Positions 1 through 6,088 of a DNA stretch of 14,411 nucleotides are shown here, piece by piece. This stretch comes from Bacilli bacterium. GTDB taxonomy: Bacteria > Bacillota_I > Bacilli_A > RF39 > UBA660. The number at the start of each line of letters is the position of its first letter. Positions within the stretch are counted from its first letter, which is position 1. Made by a program: the position numbers and the translations under genes. Where the stretch lies: positions 1 to 14,411 of the forward strand of contig CAAFVA010000089.1 of NCBI GenBank assembly GCA_900766325.1, given 5' to 3'. Under the pieces are notes generated by a model. The model was not told where the DNA came from, did no database searches, and was given only the letters and a program-made list of their open reading frames with translations.

Positions 1-53
1 GACTTATAGCCAGCTGGCTCCTTTTCTTTTGTTCTTTTTGGAACAAACGCCAT
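1..53 (-). CDS. 5' end of a leftward gene cut by the window edge, product unknown
   Basis: Read leftward, an ATG at 53-51 opens a frame that stays open to the window edge (17 codons), beginning MAFVPKRTKEKEPAGYK. A strong Shine-Dalgarno (AAGGGGTGA, complement of about 57-65) lies a few bases upstream, which is the main support. The visible N-terminus is rich in Lys, Arg and Glu and has no signal peptide. Too little is present to name a family. The gene is divergent from the small ORF at 96-332, only about 40 bases away. Confidence 0.55.
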   Translation of the reverse strand, partial: MAFVPKRTKEKEPAGYK

Positions 54-95
54 AATATCACCCCTTATATAAATTTTAATATATTCGCTTAATGC

Positions 96-332
96 ATGAT
101 ATATGAGAAATTTCTAATATTATTTTTATTGATTTATTATTTTATAATTTTCTTGGTAGGTGTTGGTATGAAATTTTTAGCTAGTCGTATGTATTGTAAA
201 TACGTTGTGAATATTATTAATGACGCAATTTTAAAGATCCGTTCCATGAGGATAGAAGATGATTTGCTAGAAGAAGAGTTATATAACTCTTATTTAAAAC
301 TCGAAAAACTTTTAGAACAGGAAAATTCTTAA
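96..332 (+). CDS. Small single-pass membrane protein, hypothetical
   Basis: This 78-residue frame encodes a hydrophobic N-terminus (about residues 6-24, rich in Leu, Ile, Phe and Tyr) followed by a charged, probably helical tail with an acidic run (EDDLLEEEL) and a Leu/Glu-rich end. That looks like one membrane anchor with a short cytoplasmic coiled or helical domain. I do not recognise a family. The start is uncertain. An in-frame TAA at 90-92 prevents extension, but ATG 96 has no obvious Shine-Dalgarno. The internal ATG at 168 (residue 25) has GGTAGGTG shortly before it and would give a soluble protein of 54 residues. No terminator follows; the next promoter starts at 400. The tail contains an 18-bp perfect palindrome (274-291). 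Confidence 0.5.
   Translation: MIYEKFLILFLLIYYFIIFLVGVGMKFLASRMYCKYVVNIINDAILKIRSMRIEDDLLEEELYNSYLKLEKLLEQENS
274..291. repeat. Perfect 18-bp palindrome inside the small membrane-protein gene
   Basis: AAGAGTTATATAACTCTT reads the same on both strands, with 9-bp arms and no loop. It lies within the codons for the C-terminal tail of the 96-332 ORF. It has no T-run after it, so it is not a terminator. It could be chance in AT-rich DNA or a dimeric regulator site. Confidence 0.5.
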
Positions 333-399
333 GAGTGCATTAATTATATATCTATTATTTTACATATTTTGTAACATTTTGAAAAAATCCTATTTTATA

Positions 400-429
400 T
401 TGTAATACCCGTTTTTTTTTTGCTATAAT
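400..429 (+). promoter_or_regulatory. Sigma-A promoter of the t6A operon
   Basis: A consensus -10 TATAAT lies at 424-429, extended by TG at 421-422. A -35 TTGTAA lies at 400-405, an 18-base spacer away (4 of 6 matches). Transcription would start near 436, only about 10 bases before the chosen tsaE start. The poly-T tract at 412-421 in the spacer is also notable. Confidence 0.7.
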
Positions 430-445
430 GTTTATGGTGATTAAT

Positions 446-898
446 ATGGAATATAAAATAACTACTAATTCTGAGGAAGAGACGATTGTGTTGGCGCAAA
501 ATTTTGAGTCCGAAAAATTTAATAACATGGTGATATGTTTAATTGGTGAATTAGGAAGTGGGAAGACCGTTTTTACCAAGGGTTTTGCGGGTGCACTAGG
601 AATAGAAGAAAATATTACTTCACCAACTTTTAATATTATTAAAGAGTATACTTCTGGGGAAACTAACTTATACCACATGGACGTTTATAGGTTAGAGGGT
701 GATACTTCTGAACTAGGACTTGAAGAGTACATGAAAAAAGATGGTGTTATAATTATTGAATGGGCAGACATGATTGCATCAGAATTACCAGATGAAAGGT
801 TAGAGATTAGGTTTAAAATTACTGGGGAAGAAAAAAGAACGCTTACTATTATTCCTTACGGAAATAAATATGAAGAATTGTGTGAGGATGTTCTTTGA
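446..898 (+). CDS. tsaE: tRNA threonylcarbamoyladenosine biosynthesis ATPase TsaE
   Basis: TsaE is the small P-loop ATPase that works with TsaB and TsaD in forming t6A37 on ANN-decoding tRNAs in the cytoplasm. The 150-residue product has Walker A GELGSGKT at 34-41, the conserved TSPTF at 58-62, the YHMDVYRL block at 76-83 and IIIEW at 102-106, all in the usual order and spacing; length is normal. I start at 446 rather than the upstream in-frame ATG 428, because 428 lies inside the -10 box and GGTGA (436-440) is 5 bases before 446. MEYKITTNSEE also matches how family members begin. It is first in the operon. Its TGA stop overlaps the TTG start of tsaB by four bases, suggesting translational coupling. 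Confidence 0.95.
   Translation: MEYKITTNSEEETIVLAQNFESEKFNNMVICLIGELGSGKTVFTKGFAGALGIEENITSPTFNIIKEYTSGETNLYHMDVYRLEGDTSELGLEEYMKKDGVIIIEWADMIASELPDERLEIRFKITGEEKRTLTIIPYGNKYEELCEDVL
884..887 (+). promoter_or_regulatory. Ribosome binding site for the TTG start of tsaB
   Basis: GAGG at 884-887, inside the last tsaE codons, lies 7 bases before TTG 895. It supports the non-ATG start of tsaB. Confidence 0.6.
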
Positions 899-1545
899 TA
901 ACTTTGTTTATAGATTCATCTAGAAAGAGCTTATCGGTAGCACTTGCTTCCCAAAATAAGCTTCTTTTTGTATCAAACGTAAATTCTTATAGTAAGCATT
1001 CTAATTTTTTGATGAATGAAATAACAAATGTTTTAAAAAAAACGGAGTTAACCATCCTTGATGTCGATAACATAATCGTTTTAAATGGCCCTGGTAGTTT
1101 TACTGGTATTAGGGTTGGTGTTACAATAGCGAAAACACTGGCGTGGGCGTTAAATAAAAAATTATACGTATTAAGTAATTTGAAAGCTCTTTCTTTGGGT
1201 GCAAATGAAGATGTAGTGATTTCCGTGATTCCGGATAAAGATGATTACTCATACGTTGGAATATACGAAAATGATAATGTTAAGGAGGATTATTTTTATA
1301 TAAAAGATGATGCTTTTAACATAACAAATAAAAAGATTATCATCCGAACCATGGATGAAAATAATTTTGCTAACGCATTAAAGAGTAAATTATCTATTAA
1401 TAATAACGTTTCTTTACAGATAGTAAATGATTATGATTATTTAAATTTGATTAGTTATGCTTTATCTTTAAAAGATATTAATTCACATTTAGCAAAACCT
1501 ATATATTTAAAAAAGATAGATGCTGAAAAAATCGGGAATAAGTAA
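895..1545 (+). CDS. tsaB: tRNA threonylcarbamoyladenosine biosynthesis protein TsaB
   Basis: TsaB is an ASKHA-fold partner of TsaD; the heterodimer, with TsaE, transfers threonylcarbamoyl to A37 of tRNA. The 216-residue product begins with the beta-strand LFIDSS typical of the fold and has the family hallmark GPGSFTGIR at 65-73, followed by GVTIAKTLAWAL. The second half is divergent and lacks the TsaD metal ligands, as expected for TsaB. Start is TTG at 895, embedded in the tsaE stop (TTGA), with GAGG 7 bases before. No in-frame ATG occurs near the beginning and the first residues fit the family. The next gene begins 2 bases after its TAA. Confidence 0.93.
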   Translation: MITLFIDSSRKSLSVALASQNKLLFVSNVNSYSKHSNFLMNEITNVLKKTELTILDVDNIIVLNGPGSFTGIRVGVTIAKTLAWALNKKLYVLSNLKALSLGANEDVVISVIPDKDDYSYVGIYENDNVKEDYFYIKDDAFNITNKKIIIRTMDENNFANALKSKLSINNNVSLQIVNDYDYLNLISYALSLKDINSHLAKPIYLKKIDAEKIGNK

Positions 1546-1547
1546 AA

Positions 1548-1964
1548 ATGAAGATTAGAACGTTTAAAGATACTGATGTTGAAAAGGTAAATAAATTAGG
1601 AAGAAAACTTCATGATAATTATGTTTTTCATTTGAACGAGTTTTCTTATTGTTTGGTTTGTGAAGAAAATAATGATATTATTGGTTTTGTTACATATATG
1701 GTGATGTATGAAAAGGCGGAAGCTTTAGATATATATGTAGAAAATAACTTTAGAAGGAAAAAGATCGGTACTAAATTATTAGAGATGGTAATAGATGAGT
1801 GTAATAAGAAAAATTGTGAAAACATAACGTTAGAAGTTAACGTATATAATAGGACGGCGCTTGATTTTTATTATCATTTTGGTTTTGAAATAGTAGCTAG
1901 AAGAGAAAAATATTATAACGATGGTATGGATGATGCGTATGTTATGGAAAGAAAGTTTAGGTGA
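1548..1964 (+). CDS. rimI: GNAT acetyltransferase, RimI-like (ribosomal protein S18 N-acetyltransferase candidate)
   Basis: This is a 138-residue GNAT-fold protein. The acetyl-CoA-binding region lies at about 59-83 (LDIYVENNFRRKKIG), and the C-terminal ALDFYYHFGFE block at 104-114 is typical of RimI and relatives. RimI acetylates the N-terminus of ribosomal protein S18. The name rests mainly on position: tsaB-rimI-tsaD is a common gene order. In the RxxGxG/A loop the first glycine appears replaced by lysine (RRKKIG, 69-74), so substrate and activity are less certain. The gene sits 2 bases after tsaB and ends 4 bases before tsaD. Only a weak GGGAA-like Shine-Dalgarno precedes it, suggesting coupled translation. 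Confidence 0.82.
   Translation: MKIRTFKDTDVEKVNKLGRKLHDNYVFHLNEFSYCLVCEENNDIIGFVTYMVMYEKAEALDIYVENNFRRKKIGTKLLEMVIDECNKKNCENITLEVNVYNRTALDFYYHFGFEIVARREKYYNDGMDDAYVMERKFR
1959..1963 (+). promoter_or_regulatory. Ribosome binding site deciding the tsaD start
   Basis: AGGTG overlaps the rimI stop codon (TGA 1962-1964) and lies 5 bases before ATG 1969. It favours this start over the upstream in-frame ATG 1921. Confidence 0.6.
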
Positions 1965-1968
1965 TGGT

Positions 1969-2973
1969 ATGAAGGACGTTTATATATTTGCGATAGAAAC
2001 AAGTTGTGATGAAACAAGTGCTAGTATCGTTAAAAATGGGAATGTTGACGTATCTACTGTTACTTCTACCCAAATCGATATTCATAAAAATTATGGTGGG
2101 GTTGTTCCTGAAATAGCAAGTAGGAATCATACTAGTGTTATAACAATGGTTTTTGAAGAGTGCTTAAAAAAAGCAAATATGACAATGAATGATATTGATG
2201 CGATTGCAGTAACGTATGGACCTGGTCTAAATGGTGCTTTACTTGTAGGTATAGAGGCCGCTAAAGCGCTTTCTTTTGCAACCGGAAAACCACTAATTCC
2301 AGTTAATCATATGGCTGGTCATATATATGCTAATAAGTTTAGTGGTAAGTTTAAATTTCCTCTTTTATCGTTGGTAGTGTCTGGAGGGCATACCGAAATC
2401 GTGTATATGGATAAAGAGTATACTTTTAAAAAAATAGGATCTACCCTTGATGATTCGGTGGGTGAGGCGTATGACAAAGTAGCTAGAGTAATAGGTATTC
2501 CTTATCCAGGAGGACCATTAATGGATAAAATGGCGCATCAAGGAAGACATACTTATAATTTGCCTACTCCAAAGGATGATGATACATATGATTTTAGTTT
2601 TAGTGGTATAAAAAGCGCGGTAATTAATTTGGTCCATAACGAAAAGCAAAGGGGTAATGATATAAATAAGGAAGATTTAGCGGCTTCTTTTCAGGAAACT
2701 GTTGTTAGCATACTAGTTAAGAAAACAACTAGAGCAATCAAGGAATATAACGTTAAGCAATTGTTATTAGCCGGTGGGGTATCTGCCAATAGTAGCTTAA
2801 GAGAAGAACTTGTTAAAGCTTGTAAAAAGCTTGATATAGAGCTTTTAATGCCCGATTTAAGGTATTGTACTGATAATGCTACAATGATTGGTGCTGCGGG
2901 GTATTATGCCTATTTAAATGGTATTAAAGCGGACTATTCATTAGATCCAAAACCCGGTTTAGATTTGGATTAA
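1969..2973 (+). CDS. tsaD: tRNA N6-adenosine threonylcarbamoyltransferase TsaD
   Basis: TsaD is the catalytic subunit that transfers the threonylcarbamoyl group to A37 of tRNA, in a complex with TsaB and TsaE. The 334 residues match the normal family length. Motifs in order: ETSCDETS (10-17), YGPGLNGALLVG (83-94), NHMAGH with metal ligands H114 and H118, SGGHTEIV (138-145), FSFSGIKSA, LAGGVSANSSLR (267-278) and TDNAT with metal ligand D302. I start at 1969 rather than the in-frame ATG 1921. AGGTG at 1959-1963 is 5 bases before 1969, residues from MKDV fit the family, and the extra 16 residues would overlap rimI codons. The prepilin-like gene follows 12 bases after its stop. Confidence 0.96.
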   Translation: MKDVYIFAIETSCDETSASIVKNGNVDVSTVTSTQIDIHKNYGGVVPEIASRNHTSVITMVFEECLKKANMTMNDIDAIAVTYGPGLNGALLVGIEAAKALSFATGKPLIPVNHMAGHIYANKFSGKFKFPLLSLVVSGGHTEIVYMDKEYTFKKIGSTLDDSVGEAYDKVARVIGIPYPGGPLMDKMAHQGRHTYNLPTPKDDDTYDFSFSGIKSAVINLVHNEKQRGNDINKEDLAASFQETVVSILVKKTTRAIKEYNVKQLLLAGGVSANSSLREELVKACKKLDIELLMPDLRYCTDNATMIGAAGYYAYLNGIKADYSLDPKPGLDLD

Positions 2974-2980
2974 GAGGTGA
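2974..2980 (+). promoter_or_regulatory. Ribosome binding site deciding the prepilin start
   Basis: GAGGTGA directly follows the tsaD stop and lies 5 bases before ATG 2986. The in-frame GTG at 2977 is part of this site and is therefore not a likely start. Confidence 0.7.
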
Positions 2981-2985
2981 TTCAT

Positions 2986-3381
2986 ATGAAAATAAGTAAT
3001 AAAGGTTTTACACTTGTTGAATTGCTTGCAGTAGTTGTTATTTTAGCGATAATTATGGCCATTGCAGCTCCTAACATGACAAGGCAAATTCAAAGGGAAG
3101 AAGAAGAAAACCAAAATATTTTAAATCAAAAAATTGAAAACGCATCTAAAATATATGCTGCGAAGTACTATGTTAATGAGCTTATTGAACTTCCTAATAG
3201 CACTGATGATAATACCATAGCATTTACCCTAAATGATTTGCAAAGAGATGGTTTAATTAATTTAAAAGATAATTGCTCTAATAATTTAACTGATGCGGAT
3301 ACAATAATAATTGATTCCGATGGGTATCATTATGATAATATAGAATCTAACGAAGATACGTGTTATGAATTAGATAATTAA
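2986..3381 (+). CDS. Type IV prepilin/pseudopilin-like protein
   Basis: The 131-residue product has a class III signal: short basic leader MKISNKG, then FTLVELL with the conserved Glu (E12, position +5 of the mature protein), followed by a hydrophobic helix to about residue 28. A prepilin peptidase would cut after G7. The rest is a short soluble domain: a charged helix (about 33-60), then a region with FTLNDLQRDGLI and a Cys pair (C97, C126) that could form a disulfide, as in minor pilins or ComG/GspG/H-like pseudopilins. No assembly ATPase, peptidase or platform gene is in this window, so it is an orphan here. It is last in the t6A operon, 12 bases after tsaD, and ends at the terminator at 3382. 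Whether it builds a filament is unknown. Confidence 0.85.
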   Translation: MKISNKGFTLVELLAVVVILAIIMAIAAPNMTRQIQREEEENQNILNQKIENASKIYAAKYYVNELIELPNSTDDNTIAFTLNDLQRDGLINLKDNCSNNLTDADTIIIDSDGYHYDNIESNEDTCYELDN

Positions 3382-3409
3382 AAAGAATGGCACTTACCAT
3401 TCTTTTTTT
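3382..3409. terminator. Bidirectional intrinsic terminator between the t6A operon and the ABC operon
   Basis: AAAGAATGG (3382-3390), loop CACTTA, CCATTCTTT (3397-3405) form a 9-bp stem. On the + strand a T-run reaches 3409; on the - strand the stem is also followed by five Ts. The leftward permease stop codon lies in the loop (3396-3394), and its last codons form one arm. Confidence 0.85.
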
Positions 3410-4188
3410 AATTTTTTTTCAATAAATAGCAATATAAAATATAATATACTTGTTAAAATTCCTAAGAGTATTATTCCTGACATAACAAGATTAATATTAA
3501 ATACTTGTGAGCCATAATTAATTAAGTATCCTAATCCAGCTTTTGATACTAATAATTCTCCCATTATAACGCCAACGAAGGTCATTGATAAGTTTATTTT
3601 AAGTGAGCTTATAATCATGTTTATGTTTGATGGTAAAACAACTTTTGTAAATATTTGAAGTTTATTTGCGCCAAAGCTTCTAAGTAGTTTTATGCTTGTT
3701 TCGTTGGTGTGTTTAAATCCAACGTAAACGCTTATTATAGTAGATATAACTGATATTAAAAGTGCCATCGTAATAATTGAGTTTTTGTTTGCACCTGCCC
3801 AAATAATTATGATTGGTCCTAAAGATACTTTAGGTAGGCTATTTAAGATGGTAAGATATGGATCAAGTACCCTTGATAAAAAGGGACTGAACCATAAGAT
3901 AGCAGCAAATGCGATTCCAATTAAGGCACCTAGTCCAAAGCTTATTAATATTTCTTCTAACGTTACCCAAACGTGTGTAAATAGTTCGCCTGTTTGGTAT
4001 AAGTTTATTATTGTATTAATAACTTTTTTGGGGCTAGAACATAAAAACGCGTTAATAATACCTTTATAAGATAATATTTGCCAAAGTATTAAGAAAGTAA
4101 TTAATATCATGATTTGTATTAGTATTACTTTAGCAGTATTAAACTTTAATTTTCTTATGTATTTTTTATGTTCCAAATCAATTTTCAT
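3394..4188 (-). CDS. ABC importer permease (SsuC/TauC/ThiX-type)
   Basis: This 264-residue integral membrane protein has about six hydrophobic segments (starting near residue 20) and the inner-membrane component signature around 166-188 (LLRSFGANKLQIF...LP). It carries the EAA-loop glycine (G174) that docks on the ATPase. Sequence style (DPYLTILNSLPKVSLGP at 109-124, GELLVSKAGLGYLI) is that of permeases for sulfonate, taurine, nitrate or thiamine-precursor importers; the exact substrate cannot be read. It is last in a leftward operon. Its start overlaps the ATPase gene end by 11 bases. Its final codons (KKEW) and TAA stop lie inside the shared terminator hairpin. Confidence 0.92.
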   Translation of the reverse strand: MKIDLEHKKYIRKLKFNTAKVILIQIMILITFLILWQILSYKGIINAFLCSSPKKVINTIINLYQTGELFTHVWVTLEEILISFGLGALIGIAFAAILWFSPFLSRVLDPYLTILNSLPKVSLGPIIIIWAGANKNSIITMALLISVISTIISVYVGFKHTNETSIKLLRSFGANKLQIFTKVVLPSNINMIISSLKINLSMTFVGVIMGELLVSKAGLGYLINYGSQVFNINLVMSGIILLGILTSILYFILLFIEKKLKKEW

Positions 4189-4930
4189 GATGATCTAAAT
4201 CCCTCCATATTTTATTATAGTAGTCGTTAAACACATCGTTTTCTCGCCTTTGACTTGGAAGCACTTTATCATCAATTTTTATATCATATACGTTTTTAAC
4301 AACGGATGGTCTTTTAGTTAAGACAACTACTTTATTGGCTATTGATACCGCTTCGTGGATATCATGGGTTACCATTATGGCCGTTTTTTTCTCTTCACGT
4401 ATTATTTTGTATACATCATCAGAAACGGTTATTCTCGTTTGGTAATCAAGTGCCGAAAATGGTTCATCAAGAAGTAATATGTCTGGTTTGGTAGCAAGTG
4501 TTCTAATTAAAGCTACTCTCTGGCGCATACCTCCAGATAGCTCTTTTGGATAACTTTTTTCAAAGTTTTCTAAACCGTATTTTTTCAAAAGAGATTTAAC
4601 GTATTTTTTACTATCTTCATTAACGTTTTTCTGTATTTTAAGCCCAAGCATACAATTGTCTAATACGGTAAGCCATGGAAATAAAGCATCTTCTTGAAAC
4701 ATATATCCTACTTTTATATTTTTTTCTTTAAACTCTACTTTACCACTACTTTTTTTCTCTAAATTACCAATGATTGAGAGAATGGTTGATTTTCCACAAC
4801 CGGAAGGCCCGACTAGTACGATAAACTCGTTTTCGTTTACTGTTAAATTTATGTTTTTAAGCGCACATATAACTTGTTTTTTAGTTAAATAATTTTTTGA
4901 TAACTCTTTTAGTTTTAAGAGTTCGCCCAT
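4178..4930 (-). CDS. ABC importer ATP-binding protein (SsuB/TauB-type)
   Basis: The 250-residue ATPase energises the adjacent permease. It has Walker A GPSGCGKST (41-49), Q-loop glutamine in MFQED (Q79), signature LSGGMRQRV (131-139), Walker B LLLDEP (152-157), D-loop SALD and switch histidine in THD (H189), so it looks fully functional. FPWLTVLDN after the Q-loop is typical of the nitrate/sulfonate/taurine subgroup. Its ATG shares one base with the TAA stop of the binding-protein gene upstream (TAATG). Its 3' end overlaps the permease by 11 bases. It ends on TGA, one of the observations showing that UGA is stop here. Confidence 0.95.
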   Translation of the reverse strand: MGELLKLKELSKNYLTKKQVICALKNINLTVNENEFIVLVGPSGCGKSTILSIIGNLEKKSSGKVEFKEKNIKVGYMFQEDALFPWLTVLDNCMLGLKIQKNVNEDSKKYVKSLLKKYGLENFEKSYPKELSGGMRQRVALIRTLATKPDILLLDEPFSALDYQTRITVSDDVYKIIREEKKTAIMVTHDIHEAVSIANKVVVLTKRPSVVKNVYDIKIDDKVLPSQRRENDVFNDYYNKIWRDLDHHEN

Positions 4931-5928
4931 TATTTGCCTTGATATACCAACTTGTCATATGGTGCTCTTTTATCTAATTCGCCGCTACTTTCCATTATCT
5001 CTTGTAGATGTTCGAAGTCATCTTCTGTAATTTCCGTTGAATCTGCCCACGCATCATTAGTTTTATATCTTTCAATAATTACGGTTAAATCATTTAATGA
5101 TAATTCAGGGAAGAATTCGTAAATATCTTTTGCTACTATTTCAGAATCCGTATTTTTTACGTATTCCAACCCTTTATTAATGGCGTTTTTAAATCCTTCA
5201 ATTAATTCTGGATTTTCATCTATAAAGCTTTTTCTTGCGTTATATGCGGTGTATGGAACTTCTCCGCCCCATTCTCCTACGTATCCAACAACGTATCCTA
5301 AACCTTGTTTTTCAACGCTTGTAGCATTTGGTTCGAATAAGGTAACGAAGTCTGCATTACCACCGATAAACGCACCTTCCATTGCTGCAAAATCGACGCT
5401 AGTATCAATGGTTAGATCTTCTTTTGGATCGATACCATTCTCTTTTAATCCCCATTCGAAGGTCATTTCAGGCATTCCGCCTTTTCTTCCTCCAATTACC
5501 GTTTTACCTTTTAAATCTTCAAGGGTAAAATCATCATATGGTTCTCTTGATACTAAGAAAGATCCATCTCTTTTAGTAAGTCTAGCAAAACTTATTAAAT
5601 AATCTTTTTCGCCACTATTATATACGTATATTGTAGCTTCACTACCGCAAAAACCAATGTCTACGTCTCCGGATAAAACCGCAGCGGTAACGTTGTCAGC
5701 TCCAGAAGCTAATGTTAAATCTATTTCAATTCCTTCTTCTTCAAAATAGCCTTTACTTATGGCAGCGTATGCTGGTGCGTAAAAAATTGTATGAGCAACC
5801 TCTGCTACTTTGACTTTGGTTAAGCCATTATCTGTTTTGTTATCGTCTGTTTTTCTTTTAATAAACATAAATAAAGCGCTAGCTAAGACAATCAATAAAC
5901 ACACTAAAATAATAATTTTGTTTTTCAT
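4930..5928 (-). CDS. ABC importer substrate-binding protein, SsuA/THI5-like (NMT1 superfamily)
   Basis: The 332-residue product has an N-terminal hydrophobic segment (about 4-23) followed by a basic KRK stretch and a Lys/Asp-rich linker. A periplasmic-binding-protein type II domain follows: APAYAAISKGYFEEEGIEI near 52-70, LSGDVDIGFCG near 85-95, DLKGKTVIGGRKG, PYTAY and a C-terminal PYDKLV. This is the COG0715 style (sulfonate, nitrate, aromatic or thiamine-pyrimidine precursor binding); I cannot assign the ligand. The usual Gram-positive lipobox with +1 Cys is absent (the only early Cys, C9, sits inside the hydrophobic core), so it may be held by an uncleaved membrane helix. It has a strong GGAGGAG Shine-Dalgarno (complement of 5931-5937) and heads the leftward operon. 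Confidence 0.92.
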   Translation of the reverse strand: MKNKIIILVCLLIVLASALFMFIKRKTDDNKTDNGLTKVKVAEVAHTIFYAPAYAAISKGYFEEEGIEIDLTLASGADNVTAAVLSGDVDIGFCGSEATIYVYNSGEKDYLISFARLTKRDGSFLVSREPYDDFTLEDLKGKTVIGGRKGGMPEMTFEWGLKENGIDPKEDLTIDTSVDFAAMEGAFIGGNADFVTLFEPNATSVEKQGLGYVVGYVGEWGGEVPYTAYNARKSFIDENPELIEGFKNAINKGLEYVKNTDSEIVAKDIYEFFPELSLNDLTVIIERYKTNDAWADSTEITEDDFEHLQEIMESSGELDKRAPYDKLVYQGK

Positions 5929-5950
5929 AACTCCTCCTTTTTACAATAGT

Positions 5951-5956
5951 AGTATA
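5951..5956 (-). promoter_or_regulatory. Possible -10 element of the ABC operon
   Basis: On the - strand TATACT lies about 22 bases before the binding-protein ATG, close to its Shine-Dalgarno. No good -35 is found at the right spacing, so it could need an activator or be wrong. The 5929-6023 stretch otherwise shows no riboswitch or terminator that I can recognise. Confidence 0.3.
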
Positions 5957-6023
5957 TTCTTTTGCTAACATTAGGTGCCGTGTGTGATAAATGGTTTTAT
6001 TAAATATTAGTTATTATTATCTG

Positions 6024-6046
6024 TTCACTTATTTACAATTAGTGAA
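6024..6046. promoter_or_regulatory. Operator-like 23-bp palindrome over the vanW-gene -35 box
   Basis: TTCACTTATTTACAATTAGTGAA pairs at 9 of 11 positions around a central base, with perfect outer arms TTCACT/AGTGAA. It contains the -35 hexamer of the rightward promoter (6032-6037) and lies in the divergent region between the ABC operon and the VanW gene. It resembles a dimeric repressor site; the regulator is not in this window. Confidence 0.5.
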
Positions 6047-6060
6047 TTTTAAATTATAAT
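6032..6060 (+). promoter_or_regulatory. Sigma-A promoter of the VanW-domain gene
   Basis: -35 TTTACA (6032-6037, 5 of 6) and -10 TATAAT (6055-6060, 6 of 6) are separated by 17 bases, the optimum. Transcription would begin near 6067, giving a leader of about 22 bases with AAGGG at 6077-6081 as Shine-Dalgarno. Confidence 0.75.
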
Positions 6061-6088
6061 CATCATATGGATAGGTAAGGGTTAGCTT

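Noticed and set aside
428..445. ATG 428 as tsaE start
   Set aside because: It lies inside the -10 box, and ATG 446 has a proper Shine-Dalgarno and a family-like N-terminus.
355..678. Leftward frame over tsaE
   Set aside because: It is antisense to a certain gene, has no Shine-Dalgarno, and its composition reflects the complement of tsaE.
1921..1968. ATG 1921 as tsaD start
   Set aside because: It would overlap rimI by 44 bases and add 16 residues foreign to the family; AGGTG points to 1969.
2977..2985. GTG 2977 as prepilin start
   Set aside because: This GTG is part of the Shine-Dalgarno GAGGTGA for ATG 2986.
5180..5602. Rightward frame inside the binding-protein gene
   Set aside because: Pro/Ser-rich translation typical of the antisense of a real gene; no start signals.
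5929..6088. TPP or other riboswitch ahead of the ABC operon
   Set aside because: The - strand lacks the CTGAGA and ACCTGA-type conserved elements of the THI box, and no other riboswitch core or terminator/antiterminator pair is visible in this short stretch.
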